A stretch of DNA of 22,946 nucleotides from a virus (IMGVR_UViG_3300007541_004898:1-22946); one strand, 5' to 3'. Positions 8,431 to 16,413 are shown, counted from the stretch's first letter. The notes: generated by a model not told the origin, from the sequence alone. Numbers and translations: made by a program.

Positions 8431-8892
8431 TTAACTCTTGCCGAGATAGAAAGCACCTGCTGCAAGAATGGATGTCTTCAACCATTCAAAATGTACGAGA
8501 GCATTTTCTAGTCTGACGAATTCTGTTACAGTCTTGCTTGTATCAACAATGCCAAACAAATAAGAACCACCAACTTCCTGTGTGATCGGAACAATAATAT
8601 CAAGACCAGTAAGACCACCGACCATTGCCCAAGCACCCAATGCAACCATTGAGAGAACAAAGATGCGACGAGTTAGTTTAGCAAACGGATCGTTGCCTAC
8701 TCTATTCGCTGCTGCGTCTGCCGACTTGGATGCGGATTCTCTCTCCTGATTGGCGATGTCCGCTTTCTGCTGACGGTCTGCCATCATCATCTTCATTTGC
8801 TCGGCTTTCGCTTTCTGGGCGTTGTCGATGAATTTGAACACGCCGCCCATAAGTGCGCCACCACCCATGGTTATTAGTTCGACTGGAATCAT
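8431..8892 (-). CDS. Small membrane protein, holin candidate
   Basis: The function is not recognised with certainty. The protein is 153 aa. It has a hydrophobic Gly-rich N-terminus (residues 5-21, ITMGGGALMGGVFKFI), then a charged Lys/Gln/Glu/Ala-rich stretch (24-65) likely to be a coiled coil. A clear membrane segment follows (77-94, IFVLSMVALGAWAMVGGL), and a C-terminal hydrophobic segment (137-151, WLKTSILAAGAFYLG) ends in GKS. Two or three membrane helices in a small late protein beside a lipoprotein suggest a holin of the three-helix kind, but a structural or superinfection role is possible. A good AGGTG ribosome site precedes the ATG, and an exact late promoter lies 43 bases upstream inside the neighbouring ORF. 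Confidence 0.7.
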   Translation of the reverse strand: MIPVELITMGGGALMGGVFKFIDNAQKAKAEQMKMMMADRQQKADIANQERESASKSADAAANRVGNDPFAKLTRRIFVLSMVALGAWAMVGGLTGLDIIVPITQEVGGSYLFGIVDTSKTVTEFVRLENALVHFEWLKTSILAAGAFYLGKS

Positions 8893-9262
8893 GTTTCACC
8901 TCATTTTTCTTTTTATTGTAATGGTGTCTAACCGTATTTATAAAAAGAAGAAGTCCTGAAAGCACTGCGAGAAAAATTAACCAGTTTGGAACAGAGTCTA
9001 CTGCTTTTTCTGTGCTGAATGTGGGTTTAGAATCAGGATTGATGATTGGAGCACCAACAATAGACTTGTCAGAGTCAGACTCAACGACAATCTCACCGTT
9101 CTTTTTGGTTACTCTGGTGGTGATTGTCGTTGGTTGTTCTTTATCTTTCTGTACTGCTTCGTGTGCTTCTGTTATGTCCAGAAGAGTTGTAATGGGTGTA
9201 AGCGCACTACACCCTGCGGTACTAACCAAAGCGAGTAATAGAAAAGAAATTCTGACATTCAT
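8702..9262 (-). CDS. Lipoprotein with C-terminal membrane anchor (possible spanin-like), long overlap with next gene
   Basis: A 186-aa open frame. Residues 1-18 form a lipoprotein-type signal (MNVRISFLLLALVSTAGC) with the candidate lipidated Cys at 18. Residues 19-92 are polar and presumably periplasmic. Residues 93-110 (NWLIFLAVLSGLLLFINT) are a strong membrane helix followed by a basic segment. From about residue 124 the frame overlaps the next gene by 191 bases, and the composition turns to Arg/Ser/Glu-rich low complexity, as expected of an out-of-frame tail. An outer-membrane lipid anchor plus inner-membrane helix resembles a single-chain spanin, so a lysis role is possible but unproven. 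The start follows the upstream stop by three bases and has only a weak ribosome site. Confidence 0.6.
   Translation of the reverse strand: MNVRISFLLLALVSTAGCSALTPITTLLDITEAHEAVQKDKEQPTTITTRVTKKNGEIVVESDSDKSIVGAPIINPDSKPTFSTEKAVDSVPNWLIFLAVLSGLLLFINTVRHHYNKKKNEVKHDSSRTNNHGWWRTYGRRVQIHRQRPESESRANEDDDGRPSAESGHRQSGERIRIQVGRRSSE
8935..8942 (-). promoter_or_regulatory. T4-type late promoter for the small membrane protein
   Basis: Exact TATAAATA on the minus strand, 43 bases upstream of the ATG at 8892. It lies inside the coding frame of the upstream lipoprotein, so the membrane protein can be made independently late in infection. Its transcript would run to the terminator before gp13. Confidence 0.82.
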
Positions 9263-9265
9263 TAT

Positions 9266-10006
9266 TTATTTTCTTACAATATCCGTCTCAACGCACTCTT
9301 CACCGTACTGAATTTCAATAATCTTAAGATCTTCTGAACCAATATTAATTAGTTGATGCCAACGGCATTTGTCGACATGATATTGTTCATGCTTGCTGAG
9401 GTACATGGTGAAATTCTCACCATTGATCTGCGCCTCACCTTCTTCGATAAACCAATATTCGCTGCGTTTGTTATGGTATTGCATCGAAATGCCACTTCCA
9501 GGTTTAATGACAAGTCGTTTGACTTTAGATTGAGTTGATTCATAATAGGTCATTGAATCTCCCCAAACTCTGTGTTCTGTTGGGTGTTTCCATTCAGCAA
9601 GGATCCAACTAGAACTGTTCTTCTTGTTCTCACCGCCAATACCGAATCTAAATTCAACATCATCGAATATCATTTCTGGGATATTTTCTGCAGTTCTATC
9701 GCCACCATTAACAAAGATAATCTGATTGGATTTACCAAACTCATCACGAACTTGTCGAATGGCATCGATTGCAGTGTCGTCGCTATCATCAAATTCAATG
9801 CATTTCATAACACCCCTGATATTTTGCATGATCTCTTTGCGCTCTTCGATCGGCATAAACGCCTGACCTTTCTTACGAATTAGCCACGCATCGCTATTCA
9901 CACCAACGATTACTCTGCCCTCTGCTTGGCATGCATTAATAACAGCAAGATGACCGCTATGCAGCGGATCAAATCCGCCAGTAAATAAGAATAGTTTATC
10001 GCTCAT
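9266..10006 (-). CDS. Bifunctional nucleotidyltransferase-cupin fusion
   Basis: This probably activates a sugar- or polyol-phosphate with a nucleotide for glycan synthesis. From the ATG at 10006 it is 246 aa. Residues 5-20 hold the cytidylyltransferase motif LFTGGFDPLHSGHL with HxGH (H16, H19), typical of glycerol-3-phosphate or heptose-1-phosphate nucleotidyltransferases. The Rossmann domain extends to about 140. Residues 160-235 form a cupin (VKRLVIKPGSGISMQYHNKR, then EYWFIEEGEAQI and W-HQLINIGSEDLKIIEIQ) like the C-terminal half of type II mannose-6-phosphate isomerases. A GTG at 10021 would add five residues, but the ATG has a GGAG site 9 bases upstream. It overlaps the preceding hydroxylase gene by 11 bases and is last in the glycan cassette. 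Confidence 0.85.
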   Translation of the reverse strand: MSDKLFLFTGGFDPLHSGHLAVINACQAEGRVIVGVNSDAWLIRKKGQAFMPIEERKEIMQNIRGVMKCIEFDDSDDTAIDAIRQVRDEFGKSNQIIFVNGGDRTAENIPEMIFDDVEFRFGIGGENKKNSSSWILAEWKHPTEHRVWGDSMTYYESTQSKVKRLVIKPGSGISMQYHNKRSEYWFIEEGEAQINGENFTMYLSKHEQYHVDKCRWHQLINIGSEDLKIIEIQYGEECVETDIVRK

Positions 10007-10607
10007 AAGAAGGCACTCCACTCACATTAAATGCTATTGATATTCTTTCTTTGTCATGGTTGTTTGGATGAACGCCATGGTTCAGATAAGATGGCCAAAT
10101 AATAATCTCGCCCTCAACAGGAACAATATTAGTTAGTTCCCCTGTCATTTCATTTCTGGATTCTACAAATCTCACTCCTTCCCATAATGTATTTAATCCA
10201 GGATTTTGTAAAATCAGATTACCTGACCCTTCTGGTGCGTTCAAATAGAATATTCCCGAAAGAATTCCTTCGTGGTTGTGTAATATATTAGAAGAAGATT
10301 TTGTGTCGTTAAAATTTACCCAAGAACCAGAAATTCCAATATTGATGTTAAAAATATTTAATTGTTCGCAAACCTTTACACTTTGGTCTAATATGTAGTC
10401 ATACAAGGGGGAAAGTGTTTGTTCTTGCATCAAATTAAATGGTGATTGATATCCTCCACCGATGTTTGACTTTTGTATTCCTTCGTTCTCATTTCTAAAT
10501 TTGCGAACAGTATCTATAAACGATTGTTTGTGTGCGATAAAGTCTGGAAATTTACAATTCCAGATTGGCGTAACAAACGGATATCCTATTGTTAATTCAT
10601 TATCCAT
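9996..10607 (-). CDS. 2OG-Fe(II) oxygenase (TIGR02466-like putative hydroxylase)
   Basis: Predicted non-heme iron, 2-oxoglutarate-dependent hydroxylase; substrate unknown. It is 203 aa from the ATG at 10607; an upstream TTG would add five residues. The fold signature is complete: SGSWVNFN (93-100), an iron-binding HNH (H110, H112) in LHNHEGILSGIFYLNAPEGSG, a distal His in WPSYLNHGVHPNN (H177, or H180), and R188 in KERISIAFNV, a likely 2OG carboxylate ligand. It overlaps both neighbours by about 8-11 bases, so it is translated with the glycan genes and may hydroxylate a sugar, lipid or protein made by this cassette. A degenerate paralogue lies at the other end of the cassette (17191-17811). 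Confidence 0.85.
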   Translation of the reverse strand: MDNELTIGYPFVTPIWNCKFPDFIAHKQSFIDTVRKFRNENEGIQKSNIGGGYQSPFNLMQEQTLSPLYDYILDQSVKVCEQLNIFNINIGISGSWVNFNDTKSSSNILHNHEGILSGIFYLNAPEGSGNLILQNPGLNTLWEGVRFVESRNEMTGELTNIVPVEGEIIIWPSYLNHGVHPNNHDKERISIAFNVSGVPSYER

Positions 10608-10959
10608 AAGACTTCTCTTCAACCAATTCAGAATTGTATAATCTGTTGATCATGTATTTTATGTCTGCTCTCTGGTCATTTAATTTGTAGACTGAACGAG
10701 CAAGCTGAATGAAATCGTTATCAAACTCATTGTTGCGTTCTTTTTGTCGCAGTTTTTCTTCGACATCCCAAAGTTGTTCATTTGTTGACTTGAGTTTCAT
10801 GTACAATTTTGTATCACATTCTGGTGCGATGTCAGAAAGCATTTGCAACTCTTTTGTTATGTTGTTCAGCTTCAGATCATCTTCAACTCTGACACTTTTG
10901 ATCTCAAGGATAGAGATTTTATCAAACAGTTCTCCTATTGAAATGGGAATTTTAATCAT
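10600..10959 (-). CDS. DUF6165-like small protein of glycan clusters
   Basis: A 119-aa protein starting MIKIPISIGELFDKISILEI, the characteristic opening of a family of unknown function (DUF6165, by memory) found among LPS and glycan genes. It is highly charged and predicted all-helical, with heptad-like stretches around LKSTNEQLWDVEEKLRQKER, and no membrane segment or catalytic motif. A longer frame reaches 11025, but that start would overlap the upstream gene by 74 bases. The ATG at 10959 gives an 8-base overlap and restores the family N-terminus, so I chose it. A role as a helper or regulator of glycan assembly is inference from context. Confidence 0.7.
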   Translation of the reverse strand: MIKIPISIGELFDKISILEIKSVRVEDDLKLNNITKELQMLSDIAPECDTKLYMKLKSTNEQLWDVEEKLRQKERNNEFDNDFIQLARSVYKLNDQRADIKYMINRLYNSELVEEKSYG

Positions 10960-11938
10960 AATTAAATACAGATTCTGATGTTTGCGTATATGTGTGTGAA
11001 GTTCTTTCGCCAAGATCTTCATCAATAATTGCTTTTATTTCTTCTAATGATTCTTTTGTCATTTCCATCATACCATCGTTCATTCTTGCAGCAAACATAG
11101 CATCTGGTTCAGCAAGTCTCCATGGAAAATATCTTGGTGTTCCGTTTCTGTATATTCTGAAATGGTCAGGATAACTAAAACATTTGTCTCCAGTCGCCCC
11201 CATCAATATCATCCCTGGTTTCCCAAATGCTCTTGCAATATGCTGACCAACAGAATCGCAACCAATAAAATAATCGCATTCTGAAATAAGACCCATTAAT
11301 AATCTGAAGTATGGTAATGTTGGATGAGTGCCATCAAAAGAGATGGTGATGTTATCATCTGACCGTTTAAATTGTTCTTGGCTTGAATAGAGAACGACAC
11401 TGTTTTTATGAAGATGATTGACAATCTCATAATAATCATGTTGTTCTATGCTTCTGCTTGTATCGTCATTCGGAATATTGTCTATCAACTCCACTCCAGA
11501 CCCAAACGGCTGCGTGACAACGCAATGTTTTTTATTCTTGTCTTTCTTTAGATTATTTACAAATTGCTTTGCTTGCTTTTTTTCATATCGTGAAAGATAA
11601 AGATAGCCTTCTTGTTTTAGATCAGAATGATCGCATGTGTTATTGATTGCATAATCCCATGCTTCGATCAGATTGATTTGTTCATTATAAAACTCATACG
11701 CATGATAGGGTTCAGGCATGACAGTTCTGTTATTCTTGAACACGGTTTCGAACAATCCTTTTTGCACAGCATTAAATACTCGGTCTTGAAGAATTGGATG
11801 GCTCCAGAACAACATATCCCATCCATGAACAACGATTCTAAAATCATCCTCTGGATTCAATCTGTGGTACTTCTCAAACGCAGGGATTGAGCAAACCGCT
11901 CTGCCAGCACCACCAGTAACAATAAATGTTGTGTTCAT
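10952..11938 (-). CDS. Glycosyltransferase, GT9 (heptosyltransferase)-like
   Basis: Predicted GT-B sugar transferase of 328 aa. The N-terminus FIVTGGAGRAVCSIPAFEKY resembles the Gly-rich first loop of ADP-heptose:LPS heptosyltransferases. The C-terminal nucleotide-sugar site appears at residues 220-250: ECDYFIGCDSVGQHIARAFG then KPGMILMGATG, the usual place where GT9 enzymes have D-S-G-x-x-H-x-A. Here the Gly after Ser is Val-Gly-Gln. This suggests it adds a sugar to an LPS-like or capsule-like acceptor. It overlaps the aminotransferase gene by 4 bases and the small DUF6165-like gene by 8. Confidence 0.78.
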   Translation of the reverse strand: MNTTFIVTGGAGRAVCSIPAFEKYHRLNPEDDFRIVVHGWDMLFWSHPILQDRVFNAVQKGLFETVFKNNRTVMPEPYHAYEFYNEQINLIEAWDYAINNTCDHSDLKQEGYLYLSRYEKKQAKQFVNNLKKDKNKKHCVVTQPFGSGVELIDNIPNDDTSRSIEQHDYYEIVNHLHKNSVVLYSSQEQFKRSDDNITISFDGTHPTLPYFRLLMGLISECDYFIGCDSVGQHIARAFGKPGMILMGATGDKCFSYPDHFRIYRNGTPRYFPWRLAEPDAMFAARMNDGMMEMTKESLEEIKAIIDEDLGERTSHTYTQTSESVFNYD

Positions 11939-12954
11939 AATAACTCAATAATCTTTTTATAGTCTACACCAGGATAAATTGGAACGCTTACCTGCCTTGA
12001 CGATATTTGTTCTGTAACTGGCAGATAACATGGTTGCTGATATCCCTTTGTTTTATGCACAGGGGTTTCATAATGCATTCTCAGCTCAAGTTTGTTTTTG
12101 CGTTCTTCAATAAACTTTTCTCTATTATCTATAAGAATTGGGTAAATGTGATATGAATGCTCAACACCTTCTCTCACAGAAACATCGTGAAAATGTTTAT
12201 TGTATTCGCCAGCAATTTCCTGCTTCTTCTTTAAGATCTCTGGAAAGTATTTCAATTTTACTTTAAGAATTTCTGCTTGAAGCACATCCATTCTGAAGTT
12301 AAATCCTATGCAGCCTTCGCCATAAGAATGCATCTTAAACATTTTATTATACAATGCTTCATCGTTACAGACAACAGCCCCAGCATCGCCGCACGCACCC
12401 AATCCTTTTCCAGGATAGAAACTAAAGCAACCAACATCACCGAATGTGCCAACATGTTTTCCGTCTAGTTTGCTGCCATGCGCTTGAGCGCAGTCTTCAA
12501 TGACATAAAGACTATGTTCTTTTGCAATCTTCATGATCTCTTTCATCGGAGCAACATTACCATACAGATGCACTGGCAAAATACACTTTGTTCTTTTGGT
12601 GATTGCTTCTTCGATCTTTGAAGCGTCCATTGTGAATGTATCATCAATGTCAACATAAACTGGAGTTGCTCCAGCGTGTATGATGGCAGCAGCAGTCGCT
12701 TTGAATGTATGAGCAACGGTTATGTCCTCATCACCACGACCAATTCCGAGAGCGGCTAGAGCAAGCTGCAGAGAGGATGTTCCAGAGTTGGTTCCAATAC
12801 AATACTGCGCACCAACATACTCAGCGAATAATGGTTCGAAACTGTTGGTGGTTGAAATATAATTCCCACTTGAGATTACAGATGCTGCAGCATCTTGCAT
12901 CTCTTGCAGGTATTCTGATTGTACCGCATTCAGATCATAATATGGAATTACCAC
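11935..12954 (-). CDS. PLP-dependent sugar aminotransferase (DegT/DnrJ/EryC1 family), 3-aminotransferase-like
   Basis: Transfers an amino group to a keto nucleotide sugar. The protein is 339 aa. Substrate/PLP elements are in order: IPYYDLNAVQ start, GTNSGTSSLQLAL (54-66), ITVAHTFKATAAAI, VHLYG (128-132), IEDCAQAHG (152-160, with D154) and the PLP-lysine segment FSFYPGKGLGACGDAGAV with K183. The SFYPGK-LGA-GD-GA pattern is that of 3-aminotransferases such as FdtB, QdtB and GnnB rather than 4-aminotransferases. No ATG is available; a GTG at 12954, overlapping the previous stop, gives the conserved N-terminus. No dehydratase or oxidoreductase partner is in the window, so the keto-sugar must come from the host or another locus. 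Confidence 0.88.
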   Translation of the reverse strand: MVIPYYDLNAVQSEYLQEMQDAAASVISSGNYISTTNSFEPLFAEYVGAQYCIGTNSGTSSLQLALAALGIGRGDEDITVAHTFKATAAAIIHAGATPVYVDIDDTFTMDASKIEEAITKRTKCILPVHLYGNVAPMKEIMKIAKEHSLYVIEDCAQAHGSKLDGKHVGTFGDVGCFSFYPGKGLGACGDAGAVVCNDEALYNKMFKMHSYGEGCIGFNFRMDVLQAEILKVKLKYFPEILKKKQEIAGEYNKHFHDVSVREGVEHSYHIYPILIDNREKFIEERKNKLELRMHYETPVHKTKGYQQPCYLPVTEQISSRQVSVPIYPGVDYKKIIELL

Positions 12955-13991
12955 ATCGGCAACCCTTCCATTGCTGTGTTGAGAATATCGATTCTGCTCC
13001 TACGAACTTCATTAAATTCTTCTTGATAGAATGGATTATATGTTTCGCCAGTCAATTTGTCGAAGTCATATTGTACACGATACCCAACACGATTTGGTGC
13101 ACTATCATGGACAGAACGATTATGCAGAGTGATACTATTATCAAACAAAAGAATATCTTTGTCACTTTCATACCAGTGATCGTATGTATATTCTGGCGTG
13201 ATCATTTCTTTGCGAATCTTAGCAAACAACTTATCGCTATCTTCTTTACTCATACCAACAATACGATCAAAGGTATTGATACCAAAATGAACACCCTTGA
13301 CGCCACCTGGACTCTTAATGATAAGAGGAACCAGCATGTCCTTTTCTGGTGAGAAGTTGTTCTGATAGAACTTTTCTTGACTCTCAATTACGATCGGGCT
13401 GACTGAATTTGGTTTGTAGTTGTGCACCACAATCATTTCATCAAGTTCGCTGCGGAACGCTTCAGTTTGTTTTTCATACCAGTCAGGACTTGTGCAGAAA
13501 CCAGTTGCAGTTCCCTTCATGCATTCCCATCCCATAAGACCGACGCCTGGAGTAAATGCAGTATCACCACATTCATTACTGTGCCAAAGCAATTCACCAT
13601 CGGCAAATGCACCAAGAGATTCGCCTCTTGAATTTTTCTTTGGAGTCACACGAATCATTCCAGGACGCTTCTTATCTGGTTGCCAACGGCGACCATTATC
13701 GAAGGTGTTTTGATCTTCTTCATCCAACTCTTTATTCAACACCAATTCTTTTAATGGCTTACCATATTTGTTATAGAAAGCAATTGGTCGGTTCCATCGA
13801 GCTGGTCCCCACTTCATCAACAAGTCATAATATTTTTCATGTGACAAATCGTTGCCACGAATTACAGTCACAAGACTTTCTAGATGAATTTTGCCGATCT
13901 CGTTCCACTCATCATCAGAAATGGTGTTGAGGTCAACATCATCGATATATGTGCCAAACCTTCCAAGACCATCAATTTTGCTAACTTTCAT
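12948..13991 (-). CDS. TauD/TfdA-like 2OG-Fe(II) dioxygenase with atypical metal motif
   Basis: Predicted 2-oxoglutarate-dependent dioxygenase of 347 aa, substrate unknown. The N-terminal part (ISDDEWNEIGKIHLESLVTV) is typical of the TauD fold. The proximal metal site is at LLWHSNECGD (H137). The distal half is DILLFDNSITLHNRSVH (D284, H290), followed by arginines R301 and R305 in RVGYRVQYD that suit 2OG binding. The position expected to be Asp or Glu two residues after H137 is Asn139, while Glu140 follows it. The gene overlaps the desaturase by 4 bases and the aminotransferase by 7, placing it firmly in the glycan/lipid operon. It may hydroxylate an acyl chain or sugar made there. Confidence 0.82.
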   Translation of the reverse strand: MKVSKIDGLGRFGTYIDDVDLNTISDDEWNEIGKIHLESLVTVIRGNDLSHEKYYDLLMKWGPARWNRPIAFYNKYGKPLKELVLNKELDEEDQNTFDNGRRWQPDKKRPGMIRVTPKKNSRGESLGAFADGELLWHSNECGDTAFTPGVGLMGWECMKGTATGFCTSPDWYEKQTEAFRSELDEMIVVHNYKPNSVSPIVIESQEKFYQNNFSPEKDMLVPLIIKSPGGVKGVHFGINTFDRIVGMSKEDSDKLFAKIRKEMITPEYTYDHWYESDKDILLFDNSITLHNRSVHDSAPNRVGYRVQYDFDKLTGETYNPFYQEEFNEVRRSRIDILNTAMEGLPMW

Positions 13992-14722
13992 TTAGAGACC
14001 TCTATTCTACATAATTTAATGTTTTCAAGTAATTTGATAAAAAGATAACCAAAGTCAACCTCGTACCACTTTTGCTTATAATTTAACCTATTGGCAAATT
14101 TATGATGATTGTTGTGCAACTCTTCTCCCACCAGCAGCAATCCAATAGGAAAAATATTTCTGCTTTTATCTTTCAAGTTGAAATTTCTGTATCCAACAAT
14201 ATGTACAAGTCCTTGCCCAACAGTGTAGGTGTATAACATTGCCGCAAACAAAGACAAGATAAAAACAATCATTCCTTCTATTATACCGAAAAAAAACATA
14301 TTGGACAACAGAAATAATATTTGCCCAATATGTGGATATCGGTACATAAACGAGGATGCATATCTTTCATATTGTTTTGGTATGTTTTCTGTATCGTATT
14401 TTGACAGAGGCGAAAAAACCATCCCTTTGATGATTGAGATGAATTTTTTGCTTGGCCAGAATAAAAGAAGATTAGCCATCCCTTTGGTCCATGGGCTGTG
14501 TGGATCTTTTTCTGTATCAGAAAACATGTGGTGTTCTTTGTGGCGCATCAAAACTCTGACTTCTGGGATTGTGTGCAACACCCATAAAATAAACTCAAAC
14601 CATCTAGCTACTAATGGATGAAATGTCACATAATTGTGACACAAAGATCGATGAATGTAGATTCCGTAGGCAAACATTGTTGCCCAAGCATACAGAAAAC
14701 CGAATAAAAAAACAATTTCCAT
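13988..14722 (-). CDS. Membrane fatty-acid desaturase
   Basis: Integral membrane di-iron desaturase that inserts a cis double bond in an acyl chain. It is 244 aa with the three histidine boxes of the acyl-CoA/acyl-lipid delta-9 type: HRSLCH (24-29), HKEHH (61-65) and HNNHH (203-207). Hydrophobic stretches lie at 3-22, 40-54, 132-168 and part of 190-198. After box 2 the usual DTEKDPHSP segment is present. I use the ATG at 14722, one base after the LpxA-like stop; an in-frame TTG further upstream would overlap that gene. Its place right after the acyltransferase suggests it modifies a lipid A-like or membrane acyl chain. Confidence 0.9.
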   Translation of the reverse strand: MEIVFLFGFLYAWATMFAYGIYIHRSLCHNYVTFHPLVARWFEFILWVLHTIPEVRVLMRHKEHHMFSDTEKDPHSPWTKGMANLLLFWPSKKFISIIKGMVFSPLSKYDTENIPKQYERYASSFMYRYPHIGQILFLLSNMFFFGIIEGMIVFILSLFAAMLYTYTVGQGLVHIVGYRNFNLKDKSRNIFPIGLLLVGEELHNNHHKFANRLNYKQKWYEVDFGYLFIKLLENIKLCRIEVSK

Positions 14723-14723
14723 C

Positions 14724-15452
14724 TTATAAAGTATAATGTCTGGCTGACTCTTTGTCAATAAATTTAATTATATGACCAATTTCCTCTTTTGGCAAGTGTT
14801 CGGGTAACATTTTTTTCCAGGAATCAAAGGTCATTTGTTTTTCCAAAAGAATCTTGTATAGATGTATTAGAACCTTTATTTGTTTTGTTGTAAATCCGTT
14901 TCGTTTCAATCCAACTAAATTTACACCTCTCATCTTACCGTGTTCAATCATTGAATATGGCAACACATCTCTAGCGACAAAACTGTTACCACCTAAAATG
15001 CTAATTCTACCAATTCTAACTTGTTGATGAATTTTTGCACCTATTCCAAAAAAAGCACCTTCTTCTACAATACACTCTCCAACTGTCCCAGCGTTTACTG
15101 AAAATGTGCAGTTGTTTCCAATTTTAGTATCATGCGCAATTCCACTATGAGTCATAAAGAAGCAGTTGTCTCCAATTTGTGTCCCACCATTTTTTGACCC
15201 AGAGTCAATCATAACATAGTTAGATAATCTACAATTTTTGCCGATTACTAGCGTTGTTTTTTCTCCAGAGTAATTTGGATCTTGTGGCATTCCACCCAGA
15301 TGACAAAATGGACCAATTTTTGTTCCATCTCCAATCGTGGTATTGCCTTCGATGACAGTATACGGACCAACTTCTACATTGCATCCTAAAACAACGCTGT
15401 CTTCAATTATAGATGTAGAGTGAATTTTTTTTGTCTTCAAGGTATGTCTCAC
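14724..15452 (-). CDS. lpxA: LpxA-like acyltransferase (left-handed beta-helix)
   Basis: Homologue of UDP-N-acetylglucosamine acyltransferase, which acylates a UDP-sugar at the first step of lipid A synthesis. Repeated hexapeptides (for example VVLGCNVEVGPYTVIEGNTT, IGNNCTFSVNAG, VEEGAFFGIGAKI) build the beta-helix. The segment IAHDTKIGNN matches the E. coli catalytic His region, and PQDPNYSGE matches NQDLKYAGE. The C-terminus GVNLVGLKRNGF, then a helical tail, matches LpxA's GVNIEGLKRRGF. No ATG precedes the conserved start; candidates are GTG at 15452, TTG at 15440 or TTG at 15461. The gene overlaps the preceding glycosyltransferase by about 50 bases. It could acylate an ordinary or an amino-modified UDP-sugar. 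Confidence 0.85.
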   Translation of the reverse strand: MRHTLKTKKIHSTSIIEDSVVLGCNVEVGPYTVIEGNTTIGDGTKIGPFCHLGGMPQDPNYSGEKTTLVIGKNCRLSNYVMIDSGSKNGGTQIGDNCFFMTHSGIAHDTKIGNNCTFSVNAGTVGECIVEEGAFFGIGAKIHQQVRIGRISILGGNSFVARDVLPYSMIEHGKMRGVNLVGLKRNGFTTKQIKVLIHLYKILLEKQMTFDSWKKMLPEHLPKEEIGHIIKFIDKESARHYTL

Positions 15453-16413
15453 ACAAATCAATTATCATTTTATCTGCCGTTGAATGGTCTTCAACATTAT
15501 TTTCTATCCAAAATAACTTTTCGGCAAGTTCTTTTTCATCATCTCCACCAAGTAGTTCTACACCAAAACTTTCACCCCAAAAACTCCATATGGTTTGTGG
15601 TACACCTGGTGCACGAAGCCATTTTTCTGCATATGCCAATTTATCTTTTGTTCTATTAAACAACATGTCAATGATAGTGGATGGCATATCCTCAAATGGA
15701 TAAAATCCTCTTTGCGAAACTTTGTTTAGAAATGTGATTGCTTTTATGTCTCTCCCCCTTCTTGTATACTCTTGGAACGGAAGCCTCGAACCAATGGGAA
15801 AGCAAGAATGTGGGGAAAACAAATTTCTCTCTTTACACTTTTTCTGATTTTGCCTTTCCGAATTCTCAAATGTTTCCATTAGAGAAATGAAGTTTTTAAT
15901 GGAATAGACCCCAGGCTCATTGAATCTTTGTGTTGGGATATCGAATCCATCTCTCAAAACATAGTAATTATCGCAAACATCTAGTGCAGCATCAATTCCA
16001 ATATATTTTTCTGTTATTGGGAAAAAAGCTGGAACTATATTATACATTTTTTTTGGATTTTCGAATAGAAAATTAATGTCGTTGATTAACTCTGTTTCGT
16101 TCACCTTTCTCACTATTTGAATATCATCGAACATAAACAATACATGTTCATATTCATGCTGTTGGGCATGATGAACACAATAATTTAAGTTGGCGTATAA
16201 TCCCCCCCGATCGCCGCAAACACTACTATTTGGAAAAATAAAATTGTACATTGTTGTGTTTTGTTGTATAAATTCCAACATATCAGCATCATCACTTCCG
16301 TCATCAACAATGTAGATTGTGCTGTATGGATAAAATTTCTCAACAGAATTGATTGCATTTTTTAGATACTGCAAACGGTTGTAAGAAAAGATATAGACTG
16401 GGATTTTCATCAT
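15403..16413 (-). CDS. GT-A glycosyltransferase (GT2-like)
   Basis: Predicted nucleotide-sugar-dependent transferase of 336 aa. The N-terminus MMKIPVYIFSYNRLQYLKNA and the nucleotide-binding IYIVDDGSDD (D37, D38) are typical of GT2-type folds. A metal-binding acidic pair occurs in VLFMFDDIQI (D96, D97). The rest is unusual: a GDRGGLYANLNYCV segment, a region naming a conserved PHSCFPIGSRLPF stretch, and a C-terminal WSFWGESFGVELLGG. Acceptor and donor cannot be told. It starts in an ATGA overlap with the preceding glycosyltransferase. Confidence 0.8.
   Translation of the reverse strand: MMKIPVYIFSYNRLQYLKNAINSVEKFYPYSTIYIVDDGSDDADMLEFIQQNTTMYNFIFPNSSVCGDRGGLYANLNYCVHHAQQHEYEHVLFMFDDIQIVRKVNETELINDINFLFENPKKMYNIVPAFFPITEKYIGIDAALDVCDNYYVLRDGFDIPTQRFNEPGVYSIKNFISLMETFENSERQNQKKCKERNLFSPHSCFPIGSRLPFQEYTRRGRDIKAITFLNKVSQRGFYPFEDMPSTIIDMLFNRTKDKLAYAEKWLRAPGVPQTIWSFWGESFGVELLGGDDEKELAEKLFWIENNVEDHSTADKMIIDLCETYLEDKKNSLYIYN

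Noticed and set aside
9263-9270. AATAAATA touching the lipoprotein ATG
   Set aside because: A promoter -10 ending at the start codon would initiate inside the gene; it is also the end of the upstream coding sequence.
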